From assembly GCA_009469585.1 (NCBI GenBank), contig SSXW01000014.1, forward strand, positions 34,003 to 98,002: DNA of 64,000 nt. Reading direction: 5' to 3'. A model generated the notes under the pieces. It did not search any database. It was not told the DNA's origin and saw only the letters and a list, made by a program, of their open reading frames with translations. Source of the DNA: Dechloromonas sp. Dech2017. Lineage in GTDB: Bacteria; Pseudomonadota; Gammaproteobacteria; Burkholderiales; Rhodocyclaceae. This document shows positions 42,907-52,304 of the stretch, piece after piece; positions within the stretch are counted from its first letter, which is position 1, and each line of letters begins with the position of its first letter. The position numbers and the translations under genes are program-made.

Positions 42907-44402
42907 GGCATCGGCCCTGTGAAGCGGTATAGGCGGTAGTCGCCGAACGTCTCGATATCGGCTGGCGGCAGTTCGTCGAGGAAGCGCTGCGGCAGGTAGT
43001 TCTCGAACGTTAGCAGGTAGCGGATCCCGTAGCGCGCGACGATCTCGCGCACCGGCAGGCGCAGGACTGGGAACACCGGTTCCAGCAGGTGGTAGCCGTA
43101 CCCGTGCCCGCCGAAGAGCACCGGCTGTTGCGCGCGGTAGGCGACCGCGTCGTGCCAGTGCTGCGGCAGGCACATCACGGCGCCGCGCGGCAGCATGGCC
43201 AGCCGCTGCATGGCGGCGTCGAGGTGCACATCGATCTTCATTGTGCGGCTGGCGCGCAGCGCACGGAAATACGCGGCAAGCGCCACGAGGCAGGCGACGA
43301 CGGTGGCCAGCGCGCCCAGTTGCCAGTACCAGGTGTCGCCCAGGCTCTCCCAGATCAGGCCCAGCGCCAGAGATGCCGGGAAACTGCCGTTATAACCGTA
43401 CAGGTAGCCCTGCCCGAGCGCGCGCATCGTCGGCACGATCGTTGTAAGCAGTGCAAACGCGAACGTGAGCGCGAGCCACGCAAAGGCCCAGGCTTCCAGC
43501 ACAGTGAAGTCGTGGCCGTGCCAGGCGCCCAGCACGCCGATACAGAGGACCGTCGGCATCCACGGATTGAAGCCGATGACGAACTGCAGGCGCCGCAGCG
43601 ACGCGCGCGCGCCGCACCGGTAGAACTTGCCGGGCGACTCGTAGCCGGGCTCGCCGTAGACCGGCGACTCGAGCACCGGGTGCACGCCGTTGCCTTTCCA
43701 GTGCCGGCTCCAGAACTTCACTGTGTCCCAGTGAGCGCGCATCGTCAGGCGATAAAAGCCGCCGCTCAGCACTAGTGCCGCCACCACGCTGCCGGGCACG
43801 AGCAGCACCAAGCGGATGTCGGCGGTAAGCGCGCTGCCGACCAGCGCTGTGAACCAGAATAGCTGCATCGCCATCTTGTGCGTGACGAGCACCATGCCGG
43901 CGAAGAACAGGGCCAGACACCAGAACCAGGCGGGTGCGTCCTGCAGCAGCAGGCCGGCGACGCATAGCCACATCGCGTCCATGAACAGCGCGCCCATGCC
44001 GCGCGGGTTGAGCTGAATGTTGTAGGTGATCAGCAGTGGCGTGATCGCGTAGGCGACGCCGGCGACGAGTGCTGCGCCGGCCGAGCCGGACAGTAGCCAG
44101 GTGGCCGCGACCAGCAGCGCCATGCGCAGCATGTCGATGAACACCGCGAGCTGGGTGCCGTAGCGGTCGAAGAAAACCGCCGGCAGCCGCGCCATCAGCC
44201 AAGGGAAGAACGGCGGGTACCAGTGCCCTTCGTCGAGCAGGAACTGCGGCATCCTAACCGGCATGCGGCGGTCGCGGCGCAGCGTCTCGATGTACGTCTT
44301 CCAGTACCACTGGTCGACGCCAGCGCCGTGAGGGACGAGCAGGGCCGGGGCCAGCCGGATGGCCAGTGCAGCTGGCAGGAGGAAGAGGATAGCGAACAGC
44401 AT
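42903..44402 (-). CDS. Large membrane protein, possibly GT-C glycosyltransferase or polymerase
   Basis: Encodes 499 residues with about ten hydrophobic segments and a soluble C-terminal part. Near residue 29 an external loop reads GAGVDQWYWKTYIETLRRDR, and DEGHWYPPFFPWLMARLPA follows; an acidic residue in the first loop and a WYPPFFPWL stretch resemble GT-C transferases using polyprenyl-linked donors. It might polymerise or transfer the glycan, but I do not recognise the family securely. It lies between a flippase and a GT4 gene. Confidence 0.55.
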   Translation of the reverse strand: MLFAILFLLPAALAIRLAPALLVPHGAGVDQWYWKTYIETLRRDRRMPVRMPQFLLDEGHWYPPFFPWLMARLPAVFFDRYGTQLAVFIDMLRMALLVAATWLLSGSAGAALVAGVAYAITPLLITYNIQLNPRGMGALFMDAMWLCVAGLLLQDAPAWFWCLALFFAGMVLVTHKMAMQLFWFTALVGSALTADIRLVLLVPGSVVAALVLSGGFYRLTMRAHWDTVKFWSRHWKGNGVHPVLESPVYGEPGYESPGKFYRCGARASLRRLQFVIGFNPWMPTVLCIGVLGAWHGHDFTVLEAWAFAWLALTFAFALLTTIVPTMRALGQGYLYGYNGSFPASLALGLIWESLGDTWYWQLGALATVVACLVALAAYFRALRASRTMKIDVHLDAAMQRLAMLPRGAVMCLPQHWHDAVAYRAQQPVLFGGHGYGYHLLEPVFPVLRLPVREIVARYGIRYLLTFENYLPQRFLDELPPADIETFGDYRLYRFTGPMP

Positions 44403-44417
44403 GCGGGCTCCCAGGTG

Positions 44418-45953
44418 TCAGGCGTCTCGGCATAAGACGCGGGTGGCGAAAGGCAGCAGCGGAGCCAGTTGGCGCGGCATCATTGCCGATACCTCGGCAG
44501 CTGAAAAGAGCCCGGCCTGCCGTGCCCACAGGCCGATGAGCACGACCGCCGGCAGCGTCGCGGCTACCCGCCAGGTGGTGTCGTAGAGCAGCGCCAGGCC
44601 GATGGCTGCCAGATGCGCGAGCGCTAGGGCGGCAGCCCCGTGGCCGAGCGGGAGCTGCAGGTGGCGGTGCTGGTCGGCGAGGAACAGCCACTGCAGAATC
44701 AGGTAGGACGCTGCCGAGCCGGTGGCCGAGCCGACGACGCCCAGCGCCGGCAGCAGCGCAAACGACACCCCCGCGTTGACCGCCAGCTTGATGCCGAACA
44801 GGCCGAGGTTGGAGGCGACTAGGCGCCCCTGTGCGAAATGCGCGAGCGTGTAGACGTGCGAGGCGATCGCGCCCGGCACCGCCACCAGCAGGACCTGCAG
44901 GACCGTGCGGCTCTCGCGGTAGGCGTCACCGGTGAGCATAGCGAACAGTTCCGGCAGCACGGCGACGACGACCAGCGACCCGAGGGCCCAGAGTACGATC
45001 AGCTGCGGCGCCGTGCGCGTAACCAGCGTGCGCAGGCAGGCCTCACCGCCGTTGTCCATGGCGGTTACCACCTGCGGCAGCAGCACGGCGGTGATGGCTG
45101 TGGGAATGCCGATCAGGATCAGCATGTACTGGTAGGCTGGGTGGAAGAGCCCGACCGCCGGCGCGCCGTAGAAGTGTCCAATCAGGAAGTAGTCGCACCA
45201 TTCCGCCACATAGCCGATGCTGTAGCCGGGAACCAGCGGCAGGGAGAACAGCAGCGCGCTGCGCGTGCGCTCGCGGTCCGGCCGCTGCCAGCCGATGGGC
45301 AGGTCGCGCAGCTCGCGTGCCAGGAACGCCGTCCACGTGATGACGCCGGCGAGCGCGATCGCCAGCAGCGCAGCGGTCGTATCCACCGCGGGCACGGTAC
45401 CGGCATTGCCCGCGCACAGCAGCGCGAGCAGGGCGATCGTTGCCAGCATCAGCAGGTCGGCAGCAACCGGCGACCAGGCGAGCGACCGGAAACGTTCGCG
45501 TACCTGTTGCAGGCCCTGTGCCTCGCTCATCAACCAGAGCGTGAGCAGAGCGGGAACGACGAGCCAGCGATGGTCGTCGGCCAGCGCGTAAAAGCGCATG
45601 TGCCAGTCGAGCGGCGCGAGTGCGACCAGCATGCCGGCAACGAGCATGCCGGCGACGAGCGCCGGCCAGCGTGTTGCCCAAGTTTCGTCGAGCCGGCCGC
45701 AGGCCAGCCATTCGGCACGGCCGAAGCGCTGCGTGATCGATTGCGTCCACAGCAACAGGACCTGGTTGCCGAGCATCGCCGCCGCGAGAACCATCGCCCA
45801 TGTGCCGAGCCCCTGCGGCTCGAGCACGCGTGCGAGCAACGCCGATACCAGCAACCACAGCGGCGCCCGCACGGCGCGCGCGAGGAACATGCCAGCTGCG
45901 GGTGAGAGCCGGAAGGTGCTGTGGGCCGGGGTTTCCACGGTATGTGCCGTCAA
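44418..45953 (-). CDS. Polysaccharide flippase (Wzx/MATE type)
   Basis: Encodes 511 residues with about 12 to 14 hydrophobic segments, the layout of MurJ/Wzx-like MOP-superfamily exporters (GLGTWAMVLAAAMLGNQVLLL, AEWCDYFLIGHFYGAPAVGLF, LLPALGVVGSATGSAASYLIL). It should move an undecaprenyl-linked oligosaccharide to the outer face of the inner membrane. Its start overlaps the stop of the formyltransferase gene. Confidence 0.85.
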   Translation of the reverse strand: MTAHTVETPAHSTFRLSPAAGMFLARAVRAPLWLLVSALLARVLEPQGLGTWAMVLAAAMLGNQVLLLWTQSITQRFGRAEWLACGRLDETWATRWPALVAGMLVAGMLVALAPLDWHMRFYALADDHRWLVVPALLTLWLMSEAQGLQQVRERFRSLAWSPVAADLLMLATIALLALLCAGNAGTVPAVDTTAALLAIALAGVITWTAFLARELRDLPIGWQRPDRERTRSALLFSLPLVPGYSIGYVAEWCDYFLIGHFYGAPAVGLFHPAYQYMLILIGIPTAITAVLLPQVVTAMDNGGEACLRTLVTRTAPQLIVLWALGSLVVVAVLPELFAMLTGDAYRESRTVLQVLLVAVPGAIASHVYTLAHFAQGRLVASNLGLFGIKLAVNAGVSFALLPALGVVGSATGSAASYLILQWLFLADQHRHLQLPLGHGAAALALAHLAAIGLALLYDTTWRVAATLPAVVLIGLWARQAGLFSAAEVSAMMPRQLAPLLPFATRVLCRDA

Positions 45954-46747
45954 GGCTCCCCCGCGACAAGTTGGTCGCCGGGTTGCAGGTCGCCCAAGGA
46001 TTCCGCGTTGGCGATCACCAGCCGCAGCGCACAGTCGCCGCAGGTAATCGTGACATTAGCACCGTCTCGCGCAAGCACCGTGCCGGGCGCGGTGGCCGGG
46101 GCCTCGCCGGCAAAAGCCGCGGTCGCGATGCGCAGCATCTCGCCGCGCGGGCCGCGGCACTTGGCACCTGCCGTGTACGGCGGCGCGACGGCGCGCACCA
46201 GATTGCGAACGCGGGCCGCTTCGGTGAACGAGGACACCCAGTTGTCCTCGTCGTTGCGCTTGCGGAAATAGGTCGCCTGCGAGGCATCCTGCGGCATACG
46301 CGGGAGTTCGCCGCGCACCCATGCGGTGAGAGCCGGCGGCATCCAAGCAAGCAGGGCTTCCTCGCCGCGGCGGAACGCCGTCATCACGTCTTCGTCGTCG
46401 CCGAGCGGGAAGCGGACCGTCGATACTACGTCGCCCGCGTCGATGTCCGGCACCGCCACGTGCAGCGAGAAGCCCAGCTCGCGCTCGCCGTTCAGGATGG
46501 CCCATGTAAAGGCGTGACGGCCGCGGTAGCGCGGCAGCAGCGAGTTGTGTACGTTGAGGACGATGCGCTGCCGGTCGATGAAGTCCTGCCGCAGGATGTA
46601 CGGCCAGTTGATCATCACGACGTTCGCATCCCGCAGGCTGTCCGCCGACTCCCGCGTGGCGACGAGCGCGTCGACGTGACCGGTGGCACGCAGGGCACGC
46701 ACCAGCGGCGAGTACTCGTCCAGCGTTGTCAGCAGCGTGATCGTCAT
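45950..46747 (-). CDS. Formyltransferase-family protein, likely sugar N-formyltransferase
   Basis: Encodes 265 residues. The formyltransferase core shows VLNVHNSLLPRYRGRHAFTWAILNGERELGFSLHVAVPDIDAGDVV, with the catalytic Asn-x-Ser... and Asp-x-Gly-Asp-Val pattern shared with ArnA and Fmt. A C-terminal beta-rich part (MLRIATAAFAGEAPATAPGTVLARDGANVTITCGDCALRL) resembles the Fmt-type tail. In this setting the acceptor is probably the amino group of a nucleotide-linked 4- or 3-amino sugar. It overlaps both neighbours by four bases. Confidence 0.8.
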   Translation of the reverse strand: MTITLLTTLDEYSPLVRALRATGHVDALVATRESADSLRDANVVMINWPYILRQDFIDRQRIVLNVHNSLLPRYRGRHAFTWAILNGERELGFSLHVAVPDIDAGDVVSTVRFPLGDDEDVMTAFRRGEEALLAWMPPALTAWVRGELPRMPQDASQATYFRKRNDEDNWVSSFTEAARVRNLVRAVAPPYTAGAKCRGPRGEMLRIATAAFAGEAPATAPGTVLARDGANVTITCGDCALRLVIANAESLGDLQPGDQLVAGEP

Positions 46748-47745
46748 GCTGTCAGCGCCAGCACGTACGTCTCGCGGAACTGGCCGACCGCGCCGAGCGT
46801 TTCCTTGAAGCGGAAGATCGGGTCGTAGGCCTTCATACCCACCGACGCGGTGCCGAGGTCTATCCAGGCGAAACCCTGTTCGCGGGCGTGCGAGAGGCCG
46901 TCGAGCAGCAGCGCCGACTGGGCCTGAGTCGCCTGGTACTCGGGGTCCTGGCAGAGGTAGAACGTGCCGAGCACACGGCTATTCTGGACGAAATAGCAGA
47001 CGCCGGCGACCGGCTTGCCCTCGAGGTAGGCGCAGGAGGCATACACCTGCCCCGGCAGTTCGCGCGCGAGCCAGCCCAGTTCGTCACGCGTGTGCGTCGG
47101 CTTCAGGCCATGCTTGCGGAAGGTGGCCTCGAGCGTGACCCAGAAATCGTCGAGCGGCACGTCGTGCCGCGTCTCGACGCCGAGCTTGCGGGCCTTGCGT
47201 GCGCGGCGTTCCCACTCGCCACGGTGGTCGGCGAGCTGCGTGTGCTCCGGCAACGCCGGGTCGACCGGGATTACGCTGGTGATGTCGCGGTTGGTACAGC
47301 GGAACCCAGCTTCCATCAGCGCGAAGCGGAAGGTGTCGGAGTGGACACGGCTGCAGGCGCGCGGCGGCAGCGTGACACGGAATTCGCGCGCGCCCTGCGC
47401 GGCGACGTAACCGGTGACGGCGCCGAGCACGTCGCGGCAGGCGAACAGGCCGAGCGGCTCCGCGAGCGCCGGGCCGCCGTAGCTCGAGCCGTAGGGCGAA
47501 AGCGCGCAAATCTGTCCGTCGCGCTCTAGCAGGGCCAGCGGCCAGACGCCGATCCGCCGCTGCTTGCGCCGGATTTCCAGGAAGTGCTCGGCGCCCGCGA
47601 AGCGAGCGCCGTGGTAGCGCAGGAAGCCCAGGCGGTGGAACAGCGTGCCGTCGTTCGACTCGGCGACGAACGCGTCCCACGCGGCCAATTGCGTGGCATC
47701 CACGCGCTCAACGATGCAGGCGGCTTCCGTTTCGTTCGTCGTCAT
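46744..47745 (-). CDS. FemAB/GNAT-like acyltransferase
   Basis: Encodes 333 residues resembling FemAB-like or peptidoglycan-bridge-type acyltransferases of the GNAT fold: NDGTLFHRLGFLRYHG at the N-terminus, ITSVIPVDPAL mid-way, ASCAYLEGKPVAGVCYFVQNSRVLGTFYLCQDPEYQATQAQSALLLDGL, and a closing FAWIDLGTASVGMKAYDPIFRFKETLGA. It may attach an acyl or aminoacyl group to a sugar. A much longer open frame exists, but the ATG at 47745 overlaps the upstream stop by four bases, so it is used. Confidence 0.7.
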   Translation of the reverse strand: MTTNETEAACIVERVDATQLAAWDAFVAESNDGTLFHRLGFLRYHGARFAGAEHFLEIRRKQRRIGVWPLALLERDGQICALSPYGSSYGGPALAEPLGLFACRDVLGAVTGYVAAQGAREFRVTLPPRACSRVHSDTFRFALMEAGFRCTNRDITSVIPVDPALPEHTQLADHRGEWERRARKARKLGVETRHDVPLDDFWVTLEATFRKHGLKPTHTRDELGWLARELPGQVYASCAYLEGKPVAGVCYFVQNSRVLGTFYLCQDPEYQATQAQSALLLDGLSHAREQGFAWIDLGTASVGMKAYDPIFRFKETLGAVGQFRETYVLALTA

Positions 47746-48767
47746 CCGGGCAGGTCGCTCATGGGTTGTACTAGGCCGGCGAAGGCCGGTGGCACGGGCA
47801 CGCCATCGCGCTGGCGACACAGCAACTCGCCAACCTTCAGACCCATAGAGTGAAGCGCGATGACCGGGCGCGCCCCGAGGTGGGACAGCGTGCGGGCCAT
47901 GCGGAACGGCTGCAACCGCGCGGCTGGGTGGCAGTGGATGCCGGCCGAGAGGAAGGCGTCGACATCGATGCTGCCGGCGAACGGAACGATCCTGAGCGAA
48001 GGGTTCAGCGCGGCGATGGCCGCCGGCGACAGCGTGCAATCGGCCAGCAGGTCCGTGGCCGGTGAGTAGGCGGCGACGATGAGCGCGTCGAGCGACGCCA
48101 GCAGGCTGGCGGTGAGTTCCGCGCCGGTACGCACCCGGACCGGTTCGGCGGCGTTGGCGCGCAGCGCATCGGCGATGGCGACGCTGAACGGGTCGTCGCC
48201 CAACACCGCGATGCGGCAACCGGCCACTTCCACGCCCGCCTCGAACAGCAGCTTCACCGCCAGTTGCCCGCACGAGTCGAACACGCCGAAGCCTCCGTGG
48301 TTCTCGTTGACGCCGGCGATGGGAATGCCACGCTCCCGGCAGTACGCCAGGTCGAGGTCGCCGGGACGATACTCCCACGCCTCGCACATGTAGGACACGG
48401 CGGCCCGCGCGCTGCCGCGCGCCAGCAACGCGCGATCCAGCGGCCGCAGGAAGCCGAGGTTCAGGAACAGGTCGATGCCCGCCGGCACGTCGTCGCGCGC
48501 GGCCACGACGGAGAGGCGATCCGCCGCAATGCCCCATGCGCGGGCGCGGGCGCCGACGGCAACAGCAATCTCGCGGTGGGAGGCATAGCGGCTGTCCGGC
48601 GCGACGGCAATGACGCGTGCCGCACCGGACAGCGCGGCGGCCAGAGACGAATACAGGAACGGGCCGCTGCCCGCCTCGGTGGCGACGGTCAGGCCCGACA
48701 GGTCGAGCGCAAGGCGCTCGCAGAAGCCGTCGATCAGCCGCCGAACGCGCGCGTCGTCGGCATTCAT
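47742..48767 (-). CDS. Unrecognised protein with Rossmann-like fold
   Basis: Encodes 341 residues that I cannot assign. Near residue 180 CRIAVLGDDPFSVAIADALRANA reads like a dinucleotide-binding motif, and the order of elements vaguely recalls NAD-dependent dehydrogenase or adenosylhomocysteinase-like folds. There is also CGQLAVKLLFEAGVEV before it and MCEAWEYRPGDLDLAYCRERGIPIAGVNENHGG. The four-base overlaps on both sides tie it to the glycan cluster. It may act on the amino sugar or on an acyl donor. Confidence 0.5.
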   Translation of the reverse strand: MNADDARVRRLIDGFCERLALDLSGLTVATEAGSGPFLYSSLAAALSGAARVIAVAPDSRYASHREIAVAVGARARAWGIAADRLSVVAARDDVPAGIDLFLNLGFLRPLDRALLARGSARAAVSYMCEAWEYRPGDLDLAYCRERGIPIAGVNENHGGFGVFDSCGQLAVKLLFEAGVEVAGCRIAVLGDDPFSVAIADALRANAAEPVRVRTGAELTASLLASLDALIVAAYSPATDLLADCTLSPAAIAALNPSLRIVPFAGSIDVDAFLSAGIHCHPAARLQPFRMARTLSHLGARPVIALHSMGLKVGELLCRQRDGVPVPPAFAGLVQPMSDLPG

Positions 48768-49858
48768 GCGCGTGACCGGCACCGGGCGAGGATGGCGTCG
48801 CACACCCGCGCCACGTCGATGCCGGCATAGCAGGGCAGCGTGATTGTCTCGCGCTGCAAGCGTACGGCATTGGATTGCACATCGTCGTAGCGCTGGCGGT
48901 AATACGTCGTGCCGCTCAGTGAATAGGTGCCGATGGTGGTCTCGACGCCTTGCTCGCGCAGGCGGCCGATGAGGGCATCCCGGTCAACGCCTGCCGGCAC
49001 CCGGAAGACCAGCGATTGAACGTTATGCACGACATCGCTACCCCGCGCCTGGGCGATGAAACCAGCCCCGGCCAAGCGGTCGATGTAGGCCTGACGAATC
49101 TCATTGCGCTCGGCGACGATGGCATCGAGCTTGCGTAACTGCACCCGGCCCATGATGGCTTGCGGCTCGGACAGACGGTAGTTGTACCCCTGCTCGACGA
49201 AATCGAGGCCGTAACCCAGCACGCCACTGGCGCCGTGGTTAAGTTTGATGTCGAACCAGGCCGACCAGTCGTCGCGCTGCATCGTGATGGCACCGCCCTC
49301 GCCCGTCGTTAGCAACTTGCGCGGATGGAAGCTGAAACAGGTCAGGTCGGCGATACCCCCGACCTTGACACCACGTTCGCTGCTGCCGATGCCGCAGGCG
49401 GCATCCTCGATCAGTGGGATGCCGTGGGCACGACAGATGGCGAGGATGTCATGCAGGCCGGTCGGGTTGCCGAAGGCATCGACAAAGATGACTGCCTTGG
49501 TGCGCTCGGTAATCCGCGCTTCCAGCGCCGCCGGCAGCATGTTGTAGGTATCGAGCGACACGTCGGCGAACACCGGGCGCGCCCCCAGATCCTCGACGAC
49601 GTTGGCAGTGGCCGGGAAGGAGAAGTCCGAGACGACGACTTCGTCGCCCGGGCCGATGCCGAGCAGTTTCAGGCAGACACTGAGTGCCGTGGTGGCCGAG
49701 GTGGCCAGATGGGCGTGCGGCACACCGCAATAGGCGGCGATTTCCTTACGGAAGCCTTCGACATGCTGGCCGCGGGTAAACATGCCATCGGCGAACATCT
49801 GGCGGAAATCGGCCTCGACTTCCTCGAAGCTGATGTAGGGGCGAATCAGGCGGATCAC
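48764..49858 (-). CDS. DegT-family PLP aminotransferase
   Basis: Encodes 364 residues: FRKEIAAYCGVPHAHLATSATTALSVCLKLL, IPLIEDAACGIGSSERGVKVG, and the PLP lysine in FSFHPRKLLTTGEGG. It probably aminates a keto sugar made by the epimerase/dehydratase encoded just upstream. It is one of three such enzymes in the cluster and is linked by overlaps to genes on either side. Which sugar position it uses cannot be told from sequence. Confidence 0.85.
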   Translation of the reverse strand: MIRLIRPYISFEEVEADFRQMFADGMFTRGQHVEGFRKEIAAYCGVPHAHLATSATTALSVCLKLLGIGPGDEVVVSDFSFPATANVVEDLGARPVFADVSLDTYNMLPAALEARITERTKAVIFVDAFGNPTGLHDILAICRAHGIPLIEDAACGIGSSERGVKVGGIADLTCFSFHPRKLLTTGEGGAITMQRDDWSAWFDIKLNHGASGVLGYGLDFVEQGYNYRLSEPQAIMGRVQLRKLDAIVAERNEIRQAYIDRLAGAGFIAQARGSDVVHNVQSLVFRVPAGVDRDALIGRLREQGVETTIGTYSLSGTTYYRQRYDDVQSNAVRLQRETITLPCYAGIDVARVCDAILARCRSRA

Positions 49859-50841
49859 GCGCGCTCTCCCTTCGGTCCCAGGGTGTCGCGATACCAGGCC
49901 AGGGTTTGCGCCAGGCCGGTATCGAACGAAGTCAGCTGATAGTCGATCAGCTTCTGCACGCGTTCATTGCTGGCGTTGTGGCACAACACGTCGGACTTGC
50001 GTGCTTCCTTGCGGGGAATCTCGCCGGCGTAGCCGAAGTAATCGCAGATGCGGTGGATCAACTGCTCGACGGTGATCTGGTTGTCGGTCGAGATATTGAT
50101 GTTCTCGCCGGCCGGCATCACGTCGTAGAGCTTGACCACGGCATCGACGGTATCGCTGACGTAGATGAAATCGCGGCTTTGCTGGCCGGTGCCGTGGATC
50201 TCCGGCGCGATGCCATTGAGCAGGCGCCAGGCGGTCAGCGGGATGATCCCGGCGAGCATGCCCTTGTGGTTCTGGCGCGGGCCGTAGTTGTTGAACGGCC
50301 GGACGATGAAGGCGTCGACATCGAACATGCGGACGTAGCTTTCGACCGCCATGTCGGCGGCCGCCTTGCCGGCAGCGTAGGTGGTGGTCGGATTGCGCGG
50401 ATGCTGCTCGTCCATCGGCTCGTAGACGGCTGTGCCGTAGACTTCCGAGGTCGAGAAGTGGCACAGGGTCTTGAAGCGCCCTGCCCGCTGCAACTCGAGC
50501 AGATTGAGGACGCCAGTGGCGTTGGTCGCGAAGGCGTTGGCCGGATTCAGGAAGGAGTAATTCAGCGCCTTGGTCGCACAGTTGAACACCGTGTCGATCG
50601 CATGTTTGGCAAAGATGTACTGGAGCGAAGTCGCAAACTCGATGTCGTCCCGGTAGAAGGTCGCCTTGCCCGTCGCCAGCGCCGCCTGCAAATTCGCTTC
50701 ATCGCCGAGGAAGAGGTTGTCGACCACCACCACATGGGCGGCACCGTCAGCCAGCAAACGGTCCACCAGGTGACTGCCGATGAAACCGGCACCCCCCGTC
50801 ACGAGGACGGTTTGCCCCCGCAAGCCTGCACGCAGCGTCAT
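49855..50841 (-). CDS. NAD-dependent sugar epimerase/dehydratase
   Basis: Encodes 328 residues, an extended SDR with VLVTGGAGFIGSHLVDRLL, CHFSTSEVYGTAVYEP and the catalytic pair in TTTYAAGKAAADMAVE, then RPFNNYGPRQNHKGM and GTGQQSRDFIYVSD. It resembles nucleotide-sugar 4,6-dehydratases and C4 epimerases. Followed by an aminotransferase and, further on, a formyltransferase, a role in making an N-formyl amino sugar is plausible. Confidence 0.85.
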   Translation of the reverse strand: MTLRAGLRGQTVLVTGGAGFIGSHLVDRLLADGAAHVVVVDNLFLGDEANLQAALATGKATFYRDDIEFATSLQYIFAKHAIDTVFNCATKALNYSFLNPANAFATNATGVLNLLELQRAGRFKTLCHFSTSEVYGTAVYEPMDEQHPRNPTTTYAAGKAAADMAVESYVRMFDVDAFIVRPFNNYGPRQNHKGMLAGIIPLTAWRLLNGIAPEIHGTGQQSRDFIYVSDTVDAVVKLYDVMPAGENINISTDNQITVEQLIHRICDYFGYAGEIPRKEARKSDVLCHNASNERVQKLIDYQLTSFDTGLAQTLAWYRDTLGPKGERA

Positions 50842-51794
50842 CGCAGCACCGCCTCACGGATTTTCTGGCAAATCACTTGCGCATCGAGGCCGGCCGCCGC
50901 ATCCGGGAAGCCCGGCACGACCTGGCCCTGGCAGGCGCCAACAAAGGCTTGCAGTTCGAGGAGCAACGCTTCCTGCGGGCGAACCTCGACCACCTCGTTC
51001 GCGGACGAAATCACGTAGGCGCCGCCATCCGGCTGCTTGGTTTCCGACTGCCGGCTGATCAGGATTTCCTTGCGCAGCAGGTCGCAATCGACAAACATGT
51101 CGAGGCAGGTTGCCTGGATCATGCGGATTTTCTTTTCAGTGACCCGACTGGCCTGGATGCGCGAGAAACGACCGTTCTTGTGCGTCAGCAAGGCGGAGGC
51201 AAGGTCGATCATCTCGCCCTCGCAGAAGCCATGCGCCGAAACATCGACCACCGGCCCGTTGATATGCAGGGCGAGGTCGATATCGTGGATCATCAGGTCG
51301 GTGATCACATCGACGTCTGTAATCCGCGAGCTGACCCGGTTGGTCCGGGTCAGGTCAAGGCTGACCACCTGCTGCGAGCGATCGGTGATCTTCTTCAGTT
51401 CCTGGACCGCCGTATTGAAGCGTTCGATGAAGCCAACTTGCAGCGTCGCGCCGACCGCTTCGCAGGCCGCGACGATACCTTGGGCGCGTTCCAGCGTATC
51501 GGCCAGCGGCTTCTCGATGAACAGCTTGCGCACGCCGCGGGCAAGCAGGGCATGGACGAATTCGGGATGGGTCGAGGTCGGGGTGCAGACGACCGCCGCT
51601 TCGATATCGAGATTTGCGTCCGGCAACTCGGAGATGAAGGGGACGCCGACCGCTGCGGCATGCGTCGCCGCATTGGCATCGACGTCAAAGGCCAAGGCCA
51701 GTTCGACGGACTTGAGCATGGACAACACGCGCAAGTGATTGCGCCCCATTTTGCCGAGGCCGAACAGGCCGACGCGTAAGGGTTTGCTGGACAT
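50838..51794 (-). CDS. Gfo/Idh/MocA oxidoreductase (WbpB type)
   Basis: Encodes 318 residues. N-terminal NAD-binding VGLFGLGKMGRNHLRVLSML, then KLFIEKPLADTLERAQGI, which carries the family lysine-proline motif. With an acyltransferase and an aminotransferase before it, it matches the WbpB-D-E set that makes a 3-amino sugar from UDP-GlcNAc or its uronic acid; WbpB makes the 3-keto intermediate. Overlaps the neighbouring genes. Confidence 0.85.
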   Translation of the reverse strand: MSSKPLRVGLFGLGKMGRNHLRVLSMLKSVELALAFDVDANAATHAAAVGVPFISELPDANLDIEAAVVCTPTSTHPEFVHALLARGVRKLFIEKPLADTLERAQGIVAACEAVGATLQVGFIERFNTAVQELKKITDRSQQVVSLDLTRTNRVSSRITDVDVITDLMIHDIDLALHINGPVVDVSAHGFCEGEMIDLASALLTHKNGRFSRIQASRVTEKKIRMIQATCLDMFVDCDLLRKEILISRQSETKQPDGGAYVISSANEVVEVRPQEALLLELQAFVGACQGQVVPGFPDAAAGLDAQVICQKIREAVLR

Positions 51795-52291
51795 CAGAGT
51801 TCCTCCACTTTATTGCCGGCCTTGTCGATGCGGGCAACCGGACGGGCCGGGTTGCCCATCACGAGGGTATAGGGTTCGACATCGCGGGTGACGACGCTGC
51901 CCGCCGCCACCATCGCGTATTCGCCGACGGTGATGCCGCAGATCAGCGTCGAATTGGCGCCGATGCTGACACCATCCTTGACGAAGGTGGGCGTGATCTT
52001 CCAGTCGGCGTTGAAGGCACGCGGCACGCGGTCATTGGTGAAACAGGCATTCGGCCCGACGAAGACGTCGTTGCCGATGGTCACGCCATGATAGACCGAG
52101 ACGCTGTTCTGGATCTTGCAGCGATCACCGATCGTCACGGTGTGATCGATATACACATCTTTCGAGACAATGCAGTTTTCGCCGATCACGGCGTTCTCGC
52201 GAATCTGGACGTTGATCCAGACCTTGGTGCCCTGGCCGAGCTGGGCCTTGGGCGACACCGAGGCGGTGGGGTGTATGAATACGTCAGACAT
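51794..52291 (-). CDS. Hexapeptide-repeat sugar N-acetyltransferase (WbpD type)
   Basis: Encodes 165 residues of left-handed beta-helix: IHPTASVSPKAQLGQGTKVW, NAVIGENCIVSKDVYIDHTVTIGDRCKI, and GANSTLICGITVGEYAMVAAGSVVTRDV. It most resembles WbpD/WlbB, which acetylates the 3-amino group of a UDP-sugar. The ATG at 52291 has GAGGAAAG upstream and lies just after the aminotransferase stop. Confidence 0.85.
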   Translation of the reverse strand: MSDVFIHPTASVSPKAQLGQGTKVWINVQIRENAVIGENCIVSKDVYIDHTVTIGDRCKIQNSVSVYHGVTIGNDVFVGPNACFTNDRVPRAFNADWKITPTFVKDGVSIGANSTLICGITVGEYAMVAAGSVVTRDVEPYTLVMGNPARPVARIDKAGNKVEEL

Positions 52292-52304
52292 CGGTTGTCT
52301 TTCC

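Noticed and set aside
47746..48882. N-terminal extension of the FemAB-like frame
   Set aside because: It overlaps the Rossmann-like gene out of frame and lacks similarity; the ATG at 47745 with a four-base overlap is the better start.
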